A stretch of 35,168 bases of DNA from CAZTHM01 sp041946825. GTDB lineage: Bacteria; Acidobacteriota; Terriglobia; UBA7540. The stretch is taken from assembly GCA_041946825.1 (NCBI GenBank), contig JBHGBD010000039.1, positions 1 through 35,168 of the forward strand, given 5' to 3'. The translations under genes and the position numbers were made by a program. The notes under the pieces were generated by a model. The model ran no database searches and had not been told where the DNA came from. It saw only the letters and a list, made by a program, of their open reading frames with translations. Of the stretch, positions 1 to 7,555 are shown piece by piece (positions within the stretch are counted from its first letter, which is position 1; every line of letters begins with the position of its first letter).

Positions 1-126
1 TGTGGCATTCATGCTCCCCGCCACTGAGCCTACCACCGCCGAACCCGCAAAGGCCGGCATTGTCATCAGAGCCAGTATGAATACTAGACCCAATACGATC
101 CCCGCTCTGCGTTCTGCGCTTTTCAT
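1..126 (-). CDS. Secreted protein, N-terminal part only (runs off window)
   Basis: A reading frame on the minus strand starts with ATG at 126-124 and stays open to the window edge (42 codons). It encodes a textbook signal peptide: MKSAERR n-region, a hydrophobic core rich in V, L, I, F and M, and an A-F-A-G cleavage site near residue 28. The mature start reads SAVVGSVAGSMNAT. A GGGAG Shine-Dalgarno sequence lies 8 bases before the ATG and a sigma-70-like promoter lies further upstream. The mature start resembles short secreted proteins that I associate with Acidobacteriota, but the function is not known to me and only the first 42 residues are visible. The start and export signal are well supported; the family is a guess. 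Confidence 0.7.
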   Translation of the reverse strand, partial: MKSAERRAGIVLGLVFILALMTMPAFAGSAVVGSVAGSMNAT

Positions 127-207
127 GGTTATGACTCCCTTCGATGCAGCACGAGAAAAAACTCGTCCCCTTCGGTTCGTTGCTACTCGCTTCCAAAGGT
201 GAATGGA

Positions 208-237
208 CTTATATGATACCAGTACCAAGCGTGTCAA
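208..237 (-). promoter_or_regulatory. Sigma-70-type promoter for the secreted protein at 1-126
   Basis: On the minus strand a perfect -35 box TTGACA (237-232) is followed after 18 bases by TATAAG (213-208); with a 17-base spacer the -10 reads ATATAA. It points to the signal-peptide gene starting at 126, giving a leader of roughly 75 bases. This is assigned by consensus match only. Confidence 0.55.
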
Positions 238-532
238 GTAGTTTTTTGGAGTTTTTTCGCGCCCTCAGTGGTCACGCGTGTCTACGGTGATCAGCACGGA
301 CAGACGTACAAAAAGTCCGTTTCCTCGCGGGCCGTGTCCCCTTCACATGAGACTCATCCTTTACAGGGAGAAGGATCCGATTGTCCGGCTTCCAAGACAA
401 CTCCCGGCTCGCCCCCACGCGGTTGCAGGTCCCCCGAGCGTCGCCACGCAGACATTGGCCTTCTTTGAGAAGCGGCGACCAGCCAACGATACAGGTCTGG
501 GGGAATTGTGCGCAAGCTTTGTTCGGGATGAT
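238..532. other. Gene-free stretch between rpe and the edge gene
   Basis: Between the promoter at 208-237 and the rpe stop there are about 300 bases with no frame that looks like a protein, no tRNA fold and no clear hairpin followed by a T run. Open frames here are short, Arg/Ser/Pro rich and lack a ribosome-binding site. I see nothing specific in it. Confidence 0.5.
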
Positions 533-1201
533 TTACTCGGGCTCAGGTCCGGCTTTGTTGAGCAGGTTTCGAATCGCGCCGGCGACGCCGGCCTTTGCAC
601 CAAAAACTGACGACCCAGCCACCAGCACGTCGGCACCCGCCTCGACAGCCAATCGAACTGTTTCCTCATTGATCCCGCCGTCCACTTCCACTTCGCACTT
701 GAGGCTGCGCTGGCGAATGGCGTTGCGTACCTGTCGAATCTTCGCCAGAGTCTCCGGGATGAAATCCTGGCCGCCGAATCCCGGGTTCACCGTCATCACG
801 AGGACGAGTCGAACGCTGGCGAGGACTTCGGAAATCAGGACCGCCGGGGTCGCGGGATTAATCGCCACGCCGGCCTTCTTTCCGAATGAATGAATCTGCT
901 GAATCGTCCGATGCAGGTGCGGTGTGGATTCCTGGTGGACGATGATGGTGTCGGCTCCGGCTTTGGCGAAATCACCGATAAAGGTCTCCGGAGACTCCAC
1001 CATCAGGTGTGCTTCGAGGGCCATGCGTGTAAGCGGCCGGAGACTCGCAACCGCGATTGCGCCGAAGGTGATGTTCGGGACGAACCGCCCGTCCATCACG
1101 TCGATCTGGACGCGGTCGGCGCCTGCGGCCTCGGCTTCGCGAACCTGTTCGCCCAAGCGCATGAAGTCGGCCGAAAGGATCGAAGGGGCGACTTTGATCA
1201 T
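533..1201 (-). CDS. rpe: Ribulose-phosphate 3-epimerase
   Basis: Cytoplasmic TIM-barrel enzyme that interconverts ribulose 5-phosphate and xylulose 5-phosphate in the pentose phosphate pathway. At 222 residues it has the usual length. Family motifs are in order: SILSADF (8-13 region), DVMDGRFVPN (34-43), HLMV (65-68), VNPGFGGQ (138-145), VDGGI (173-177) and AGSSVFG near the C terminus. Its ATG overlaps the stop of pgl in an ATGA arrangement, so it is probably translationally coupled as the last gene of the tkt-pgi-zwf-pgl-rpe operon. Oddity: the first metal-binding residue, His in E. coli Rpe (H33), is Gln32 here, while the other three ligands (D34, H65, D174) are kept. The identification is secure; the effect of Gln32 is open. 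Confidence 0.96.
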   Translation of the reverse strand: MIKVAPSILSADFMRLGEQVREAEAAGADRVQIDVMDGRFVPNITFGAIAVASLRPLTRMALEAHLMVESPETFIGDFAKAGADTIIVHQESTPHLHRTIQQIHSFGKKAGVAINPATPAVLISEVLASVRLVLVMTVNPGFGGQDFIPETLAKIRQVRNAIRQRSLKCEVEVDGGINEETVRLAVEAGADVLVAGSSVFGAKAGVAGAIRNLLNKAGPEPE

Positions 1202-1962
1202 CCGTTGGTCCGCCCGCCACTGTGCAGTTGGCTCGCTGCGGCTTCATCAACATACCACACGACCCGGCCGTTAACAGGGAGGATTCCCTGCGCGGGGAGC
1301 GTACGAAGATCGGAGGGCCCTTCGATCACACGCCGGAGCGTTACGGCCTTCTCGCATCCGGAAACCAGAAAAACAGCCATCGCAGCGGCGTTCAATACGG
1401 GATACGTCAGCGTGATCCGCGGTAGCCCATTCCCGCCCGGTGTTGACGGGATTACCCAATGCTCGCGTTCTTCCAGGGCTGGCGAACCCGGAAACAACGA
1501 AGCAGTATGGCCGTCATTGCCCATTCCCAGGAGGACCAGATCGAGGCGCGGATAGTTGCCCTCGCGCTGGGGGATGGCGCTCGCGAGGTGTGAGGCGTAC
1601 TGTCGCGCCGCCTCAACGGCGTCGGCCTGCTCGCCCGCCATGCGATGAAAGTTATCTCGCCGCAATCGAACGGGGGCGAGGAGCGTCTCGCGAATCATCC
1701 GGAAGTTACTCTCGGGATGGCTGGGCGGAACTTGACGCTCGTCGACCTGAAATAACTGGACCTTTGCCCAGGCGATCCGGCTGGAATGGTCGCTTGATGC
1801 CAGCAACTCGAACAACCGCCGCGGAGTCGACCCGCCCGAGAGGGCCGCGAAGAATTCTCCGGCCGCCTCAATTCGCGCCCGCGCCGTTTCGACGAATCGC
1901 TCTGCCGCGGCGCAGCTGAGTTCTTCCATGGTCTTGAAGATGTGGATTTCAGGTCTGGGCAT
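1198..1962 (-). CDS. pgl: 6-phosphogluconolactonase
   Basis: Hydrolyses 6-phosphogluconolactone to 6-phosphogluconate, the second step of the oxidative pentose phosphate pathway, in the cytoplasm. The 254-residue protein has the SGGSTP motif (42-47), the VDERxVPxxHxxSN block (73-86), LGMGNDGHTASLFPGS (145-160) and the late ILPVNG motif, all typical of the NagB/PGL fold. I chose the ATG at 1962, seven bases after the zwf stop: the protein then starts directly with the family-like PRPEIHIFK strand. The frame stays open further upstream, but that part lies inside zwf and has no family similarity. No clear Shine-Dalgarno sequence is seen, so reinitiation after zwf is likely. The stop overlaps the rpe start by four bases. 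Confidence 0.95.
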   Translation of the reverse strand: MPRPEIHIFKTMEELSCAAAERFVETARARIEAAGEFFAALSGGSTPRRLFELLASSDHSSRIAWAKVQLFQVDERQVPPSHPESNFRMIRETLLAPVRLRRDNFHRMAGEQADAVEAARQYASHLASAIPQREGNYPRLDLVLLGMGNDGHTASLFPGSPALEEREHWVIPSTPGGNGLPRITLTYPVLNAAAMAVFLVSGCEKAVTLRRVIEGPSDLRTLPAQGILPVNGRVVWYVDEAAASQLHSGGRTNG

Positions 1963-1969
1963 GAACAAT

Positions 1970-3538
1970 TTAGTGAGTGATATCCGGTTGCTCCCATGCG
2001 CGGCCGTCGGCAGCGATGAAAGCGACGGCCTCAGCGGGCCCCCAACTGCCGGACTCGTAGAACGCCAGCCCCTTTTCTCCATCCTGCCGCCAGCGCTCAA
2101 TGATCGGGTCAACAAGCTCCCAGGATAGCTCCACCGCGTCCTGGCGATTGAAGAGCGTCGCATCGCCCAGCATGCAGTCCAGCAGCAGTGTTTCGTAGGC
2201 GGTCGGCGGCGAGGCGCTGAAGGCCTCCCCGTAACGGAAATTCATGGTCACCGGTCGGATGTGCATGACGGGGCCGGGAAGTTTGGCGCTGAAACGCAGC
2301 GAAATTCCCTCGTCCGGCTGGATGTGAACCGTGAGCAGGTTCGGTTCGATCCGGTCGCACGGTGTGCCGCGAAAGAGCAGATGCGGCACGCGGCGGAACT
2401 GGATCGAAATCTCCGTGGCGCGCTTGGCCAGGCGTTTCCCCGAGCGGAGGTAAAACGGCACGCCCGCCCAGCGCCAATTGTCGATGTAGAACTTCAACGC
2501 CGCGAAAGTTTCGGTCGTTGAGTTGGGCGCGACCTTGGGCTCCGCCCGGTAGGCGGGAACTTGCTCGCCGCGAACGGCGCCCTCTTTGTACTGGCCGCGG
2601 ACTGCAAATTGATTGATTTGATCGAGAGGGAGGGGCCGAATAGACCGCAGGACCTTGGCCTTTTCGTCGCGCACCGCCGCGGCCTGGAAAGTCGGCGGCG
2701 GCTCCATCGCCACGAGACTCAGCAATTGCAGTACATGGTTCTGGATCATGTCGCGAACTAATCCCGCCTCTTCGTAATACGAGCCGCGCGCCTCGACACC
2801 CAGGTCCTCTGCCACGGTAATCTGGACGTGGTCAATGTAGCGGCGGTTCCAGATGGGTTCAAAGACTCCGTTGGCGAAACGAAACACCAGCAGGTTCTGC
2901 ACTGTCTCCTTGCCGAGATAATGGTCGATGCGATAAACCTGGTCCTCGCTGAAAACGCTGGTGACCGTGCGATTGAGCTCCCTTGCGCTGGCCAGATCGC
3001 GCCCGAAGGGTTTCTCGATGATGATGCGTGTCCAACCCTTCTCCGATTGTTCCGGGCGTGCGAGTCCCACTGCTCCAAGATGGCGGATGATGACGGGAAA
3101 GAAGCTCGGCGGGGTAGCAAGATAGAAGAGCCGATTGCCGGCAGTCCCCCGCTCCCGATCGAGGCGGTCGAGAAGCGTCTTCAATTGCTCATAAGCTGCG
3201 GGATCTCCGAAATTGTCGGCGATGTAAAAGATGCCCCTGCCAAAGCCCTCGACGAAAGTTTCACTCTCCTCGTTCGGAAGCCTCAGGAAATCGGTGACGG
3301 CCTGGCGCATCTTCTCCCGAAATTCGTCGTGCGTGAATTTGGTACGCGCGCACCCGATAATCGAGAACCCCGCCGGCAGCAAGCGCTCGCGCGAGAGGTA
3401 ATAGAGGGCGGGAACAATTTTCCGCTCCGTAAGATCACCAGAAGCTCCAAACACCACCATCGCGCAGGAGTCGGAAGGGCGTGCGGCGCGCGGGGTAGCG
3501 GCCAATGAGCGGGGCGCTCTATTCTCTTCAGGTTTCAT
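1970..3538 (-). CDS. zwf: Glucose-6-phosphate 1-dehydrogenase
   Basis: Oxidises glucose 6-phosphate to 6-phosphogluconolactone with reduction of NAD(P)+, the entry step of the oxidative pentose phosphate pathway. The 522-residue product is of normal length. It shows the Rossmann dinucleotide motif GASGDLT (31-37), EKPFG (175-179), and the substrate-binding/catalytic RIDHYLGKE (203-211) followed by the conserved block from NLLVFRFAN on. The first 25 residues are a low-similarity extension. The ATG at 3538 is preceded by GAGGGAGAG and lies inside the end of pgi (11-base overlap), so the two are probably coupled. Its product feeds directly to pgl downstream and gnd on the other strand. Confidence 0.97.
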   Translation of the reverse strand: MKPEENRAPRSLAATPRAARPSDSCAMVVFGASGDLTERKIVPALYYLSRERLLPAGFSIIGCARTKFTHDEFREKMRQAVTDFLRLPNEESETFVEGFGRGIFYIADNFGDPAAYEQLKTLLDRLDRERGTAGNRLFYLATPPSFFPVIIRHLGAVGLARPEQSEKGWTRIIIEKPFGRDLASARELNRTVTSVFSEDQVYRIDHYLGKETVQNLLVFRFANGVFEPIWNRRYIDHVQITVAEDLGVEARGSYYEEAGLVRDMIQNHVLQLLSLVAMEPPPTFQAAAVRDEKAKVLRSIRPLPLDQINQFAVRGQYKEGAVRGEQVPAYRAEPKVAPNSTTETFAALKFYIDNWRWAGVPFYLRSGKRLAKRATEISIQFRRVPHLLFRGTPCDRIEPNLLTVHIQPDEGISLRFSAKLPGPVMHIRPVTMNFRYGEAFSASPPTAYETLLLDCMLGDATLFNRQDAVELSWELVDPIIERWRQDGEKGLAFYESGSWGPAEAVAFIAADGRAWEQPDITH

Positions 3539-5360
3539 CTCTCCCTCGTTCGTCCGCCAGCCTCTTCAATGCGCCTTTCACCACCACCAGCAAGTGGTCC
3601 AAACCCGCCTGCACTCCCCTTCCCACATGGAATCGCACCACGCGGAGGTTGCGGCTCCGCAGCGATTCCAGGTCGCCCAGCGCTTGTGCCTGCTTGAGAA
3701 TCGAAAACGTATAGGGCTGGCCGGGCACAGGCAGGTCGCTGCGGTCATCTCCCGTGATGATGATGAAGACTCCGTTGGCCGCCCCGCCCTTGTGCAGCTG
3801 CCCGGTGGAGTGCAAGTAGCGCGGGCCGAAGCCAAGCGTGGTCGCCAATCGCAAACCGTTTCGGAGGCTCATCCGGATCGCCTGCAGTGCCGCGCGATGT
3901 CCGCTGGAGGGATCGAGATAAGCCAGGATGGCGACGTAATCCCCTGTCTGGGCCTTCGAGAGGAAGGCCGCAAGGCAATCCTCCATCGTCCGCGAGGGGT
4001 CCATTCCCTCCGTGCCGGAGGCGCCACGTGGCTGGGCGGCATCACAAAAGAACTTCACACCCTCCGACTCCGCAAGATGAGCCGACTCTTCAAAACTCCC
4101 GCGGGCTGCGAATTGAGCCAGAAGGCGGTTGGTGTTGTCCTTACTTTCCTGGACGTTCGGCTGATCGAAGGGGTCGATGTCCAGCAGGGCGCCGGCCGTG
4201 GCCGTCGCCACTTCCCAGCGGAAGAATTCCCCGCCCAAGTCGTGAATTCCTTGAAGCACAATGCGCACGACCATGTGGCCTGCCAATTCCAATCGCCGCA
4301 GCATCCCCTCAATTTTCCTGTTACTCTCGGAAGCCAGCTTCATGTGAACGAACAGACGATCGTTCCCATAGCTTTCGGGCGTTTCCAGGTGCTCGCGGAC
4401 AATGGGAACAATCCCGCGCCCCTCTTTCCCAACACTTTCGGCGATGAGTTGCTCGACCCAGTCCGCGAAGGTATAGATGCTGGGCGACATGATAAAGGTA
4501 AGCTTGTTGCGTCCAGCAAGCGCGGCCTCCCCCAACACCACCCCCAGTGATACGCCGGGATTCTCCCGCGTGAGGACGCTGGGCCCGCAGGCCTGAGCCA
4601 TCTCGCTCGCGCGCGTGAGCAAGGCTCGAACATCCACACCCGCCAACGCCGCGGGAACCATCCCGAAATTCGAAAGTGCCGAGTAGCGTCCCCCAATATC
4701 CGGCTGCCCTGGAAACACTCTGCGGAATCCTCGCTCCTTCGCCAGCCTTTCGAGTGAAGTCCCCGGGTCGGTGATGGCGACGAAATTCTCTCCCGCTTTG
4801 TCGCCTTTCTTCTCTTCGACAAGCTGGCGAAAATACTTGTAGAAGCTCAACGTCTCGACCGTGCCGCCGGACTTGCTCGATACGAGATAGAGCGTCTCGC
4901 CAGGATTCGCGTCCTTGGCGATGCGCGCGACGCTGGCGGGCACAGTCGAGTCAAGGACATGTAGTCGGAGGTATCCCGGCGTGGTTCCGAACGTGGCACG
5001 GCAGACATCCGGGCAAAGGCTGCTTCCGCCCATGCCCAGAACCACAGCGTGCTTATAGCCCGCAACTCTGACCTCTTCGACGAGGGCAAGGACCTCATCC
5101 AATTTCTCCAACATCGATTGCGGAACTGTCAACCAACCGAGCGACTTGTGAATAATGCGCTGGTGCTCAGGCTCCGATTTCCAGAGCGCCGCATCGCGGT
5201 CCCACAGGCGGGCGGAGAATCTCGTTTCGTCGAGCCGAGTCAAAGTCGCGTTGATGGCGGCGTCGAGAATGCCCAAATCAATCCTTTCGCGGACTGTGAA
5301 GGACTCCGGAATTCCGGAGTGCTCAACGGCCCAACAATTTCTTAGCCTGCTGAATGACAT
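3528..5360 (-). CDS. pgi: Glucose-6-phosphate isomerase, type normally fused to transaldolase
   Basis: Interconverts glucose 6-phosphate and fructose 6-phosphate. The 610-residue product matches the isomerase half of the bifunctional transaldolase/glucose-6-phosphate isomerase proteins: VVLGMGGSSL, SSKSGGTVET, ITDPGTSLE, GGRYSALSNFGMVPAAL and HSTGQLHKGG are all present in that order. The recognisable domain begins near residue 32 (LDAAINATL). No transaldolase half precedes it; the gene upstream is tkt. Start: the ATG at 5360 overlaps tkt by 38 bases. A TTG at 5276 with AAAGGA about six bases before it would begin right at the isomerase domain and is a credible alternative. The end overlaps zwf by 11 bases. 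Confidence 0.92.
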   Translation of the reverse strand: MSFSRLRNCWAVEHSGIPESFTVRERIDLGILDAAINATLTRLDETRFSARLWDRDAALWKSEPEHQRIIHKSLGWLTVPQSMLEKLDEVLALVEEVRVAGYKHAVVLGMGGSSLCPDVCRATFGTTPGYLRLHVLDSTVPASVARIAKDANPGETLYLVSSKSGGTVETLSFYKYFRQLVEEKKGDKAGENFVAITDPGTSLERLAKERGFRRVFPGQPDIGGRYSALSNFGMVPAALAGVDVRALLTRASEMAQACGPSVLTRENPGVSLGVVLGEAALAGRNKLTFIMSPSIYTFADWVEQLIAESVGKEGRGIVPIVREHLETPESYGNDRLFVHMKLASESNRKIEGMLRRLELAGHMVVRIVLQGIHDLGGEFFRWEVATATAGALLDIDPFDQPNVQESKDNTNRLLAQFAARGSFEESAHLAESEGVKFFCDAAQPRGASGTEGMDPSRTMEDCLAAFLSKAQTGDYVAILAYLDPSSGHRAALQAIRMSLRNGLRLATTLGFGPRYLHSTGQLHKGGAANGVFIIITGDDRSDLPVPGQPYTFSILKQAQALGDLESLRSRNLRVVRFHVGRGVQAGLDHLLVVVKGALKRLADERGRDET

Positions 5361-7362
5361 TCGCAGAAGTGAAACCGAACTTCTCAGCCAGCACTTTGTA
5401 AGGCGCCGAGGCGCCGTAGCGCGTCATGCCGATGACGGCGCCCTTCGGCCCGATGTAGCGATCCCAGCCCAACGGCGCGGCCGCTTCGATCGCCAGTCGA
5501 GCGGTGACCGGCGGCGGCAAAACTTCATCTCGATAAGCCTGTGGCTGCTTTTCGAAAATGTCCCACGACGGCAGGCTGACCACTCGCGAAGCGATTCCCT
5601 CTTCAATCAATTTCTCGAATGCTTCGAGCGCCACCGCCACTTCCGATCCTGACGCAATCAGAATAATCTCCGGCAATTTCGTCGGACAATCAGCGAGGAT
5701 GTAGCCCCCCCGCGTCAGGCCCTCCGCTGAGGCGTACTTGCTGCGGTCGATCACGGGGAGCACCTGCCGGGTCAGCGCCAGGGCTACAGGGCCGCCGCGG
5801 CGCTCGATTGCCACGCGCCAGGCCACGGCGGTTTCATTCGCGTCCGCAGGGCGAATCAGCATTAAATTCAGAATCGCCCTTAAGGCCGGAAGATGCTCGA
5901 TGGGCTGATGCGTCGGTCCGTCTTCGCCGAGAAAAATACTGTCGTGCGTAAAAACGAAAATGGAATGCGCCTCCATCAGTGCCGCGAGCCGCACGGCGGG
6001 GCGCGCGTAATCGGAAAAGATCATGAACGTCCCGCCATAGGGAACCAGCCCGCTCAACGCCATGCCGTTCAGGATCGAGCCCATAGCGTGCTCGCGCACA
6101 CCGAAATGCAAATTTCGAGCACCGTAATTCGACTCACTGAAATCCCCGAGCCCTTTGACGTAAGTGTTGGTTGAGGGCGCCAGGTCCGCCGACCCGCCAA
6201 TCAACTCGGGCAGACTGGGCGCGATGGCAGCGAGGACCTTACCTGACGCCTGCCGCGTGGCCATCGGGCCATCGGAGGGCTTGAATGCGGGAATCTTCGC
6301 GGCCCAACCTTCCGGGAGTTCTCCACGCTCAAAGCGCTGCCACTCAGCGGCCAGATCGGGAAAAGCCCCCTGATATGCCGTCCGGCGGGAGTGCCACTCC
6401 GCCTCCGCGCGGGCCCCGCGCCCGACTGCCTCGCGGAAATGCGAAAGGGCCTCGTCCGGGATGTAAAACGTTGGCTCAGCCGGCCAGCCATAGCCTTGCT
6501 TCGTCAGCTTAACTTCCTCTTCGCCCAACGGCGCACCATGCGCTTCAGCGGTGTCCTGCGCGTGCGGCGCGCCGTAAGCGATGTGAGTCCTCACCATGAT
6601 GATCGCGGGTCTTCCTCTTTCAGCCAGCGCCGCGCGCATGGCCTGATCGATCGCCACCAAATCGTTCCCGTCCGCGATTCTCTGCACAAACCAACCATAG
6701 GCCTCAAAACGTTTCCCGGCGTCCTCCGTGAACGCCAGGTCGGTTGAGCCCTCAATCGAAATGTGATTATCGTCGTAAAGATAGATGAGGTTATCAAGCC
6801 CGAGGTGGCCGGCGAGCGAGGCGGCTTCGTGCGAGACGCCTTCCATCAGGTCGCCGTCACTTACGATTCCAAAAACGCGATAGTCGACCAGTTCATGTCC
6901 GGGGCGGTTGAAGCGCCTGGCGAGGTATTTCTGCGCCATCGCCATGCCCACGCCGGTGGCGAAACCCTGGCCAAGCGGCCCCGTCGTCATTTCGATACCT
7001 TCGGCAATGAGGTTCTCAGGGTGTCCGGGGGTTTTGCTGCCCCACTGGCGGAATTGCTTGAGCTCGTCAAGCGGAAGATCGTACCCCGTCAGGTGGAGCA
7101 GCGAGTAAAGCAGCATCGATCCGTGACCCGCCGAAAGAATGAACCGGTCGCGATTGGGCCAGCGGGCGTTGCGCGGGTTGTAGCGCATATGGCGCATCCA
7201 GAGTACGTAGGCCATCGGCGCGGCCCCCATGGGCATGCCGGGGTGGCCGGACTTGGCTTTCTGCACGCCGTCCATAGCCAGACAACGGATCGTGTTGATG
7301 CAAACCTGGTCGAGCTGAGTCGGATTGAAGAGTTTTTCAGAAGTGGGGGAATCGGCGGGCAA
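5323..7362 (-). CDS. tkt: Transketolase
   Basis: Thiamine-diphosphate enzyme that moves two-carbon units between sugar phosphates, linking the pentose phosphate pathway with glycolysis. From the start chosen here it is 679 residues. Visible marks are KAKSGHPGMPMGAAP near the N terminus, the ThDP/metal motif DGDLMEG (169-175) to DDN (197-199), the pyrimidine-domain VREHAM with the cofactor-activating Glu, and the C-terminal GASAPYKVLAEKFGF. The frame opens with TTG at 7386, but GGAGGA at 7377-7372 sits nine bases before TTG 7362, which I take as the start; the nearby ATG at 7379 is out of frame. First gene of the pentose-phosphate operon. Confidence 0.95.
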   Translation of the reverse strand: MPADSPTSEKLFNPTQLDQVCINTIRCLAMDGVQKAKSGHPGMPMGAAPMAYVLWMRHMRYNPRNARWPNRDRFILSAGHGSMLLYSLLHLTGYDLPLDELKQFRQWGSKTPGHPENLIAEGIEMTTGPLGQGFATGVGMAMAQKYLARRFNRPGHELVDYRVFGIVSDGDLMEGVSHEAASLAGHLGLDNLIYLYDDNHISIEGSTDLAFTEDAGKRFEAYGWFVQRIADGNDLVAIDQAMRAALAERGRPAIIMVRTHIAYGAPHAQDTAEAHGAPLGEEEVKLTKQGYGWPAEPTFYIPDEALSHFREAVGRGARAEAEWHSRRTAYQGAFPDLAAEWQRFERGELPEGWAAKIPAFKPSDGPMATRQASGKVLAAIAPSLPELIGGSADLAPSTNTYVKGLGDFSESNYGARNLHFGVREHAMGSILNGMALSGLVPYGGTFMIFSDYARPAVRLAALMEAHSIFVFTHDSIFLGEDGPTHQPIEHLPALRAILNLMLIRPADANETAVAWRVAIERRGGPVALALTRQVLPVIDRSKYASAEGLTRGGYILADCPTKLPEIILIASGSEVAVALEAFEKLIEEGIASRVVSLPSWDIFEKQPQAYRDEVLPPPVTARLAIEAAAPLGWDRYIGPKGAVIGMTRYGASAPYKVLAEKFGFTSANVIQQAKKLLGR

Positions 7363-7371
7363 GATTATGAG

Positions 7372-7377
7372 TCCTCC
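7372..7377 (-). promoter_or_regulatory. Ribosome-binding site deciding the tkt start
   Basis: GGAGGA on the minus strand, nine bases upstream of TTG 7362. It lies after the first possible start codon of the frame (TTG 7386), which argues for the shorter protein. Confidence 0.6.
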
Positions 7378-7417
7378 ATGCAGCAAGTCACAGCCAGGAG
7401 CCGGATTTGAACCTTCG

Positions 7418-7448
7418 ATTATATAACTCCGGCAGCCCGAAGGGACAA
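7418..7448 (-). promoter_or_regulatory. Candidate promoter of the tkt-pgi-zwf-pgl-rpe operon
   Basis: The minus strand carries a perfect TATAAT (7423-7418) in the tkt/gnd divergent gap. The best -35 is TTGTCC (7448-7443) at a long 19-base spacing. A leader of about 50 bases would separate it from TTG 7362. The -10 is strong, the -35 weak. Confidence 0.4.
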
Positions 7449-7555
7449 TGCGAAAACAATCGCAACACTCCCATTAGATGCGTCATTCCCCACGACGGTA
7501 GCCGTTCTGCTATTCTAGGGGCCCAAAACTGTTAATCATAATTGGAGAGATGAGC

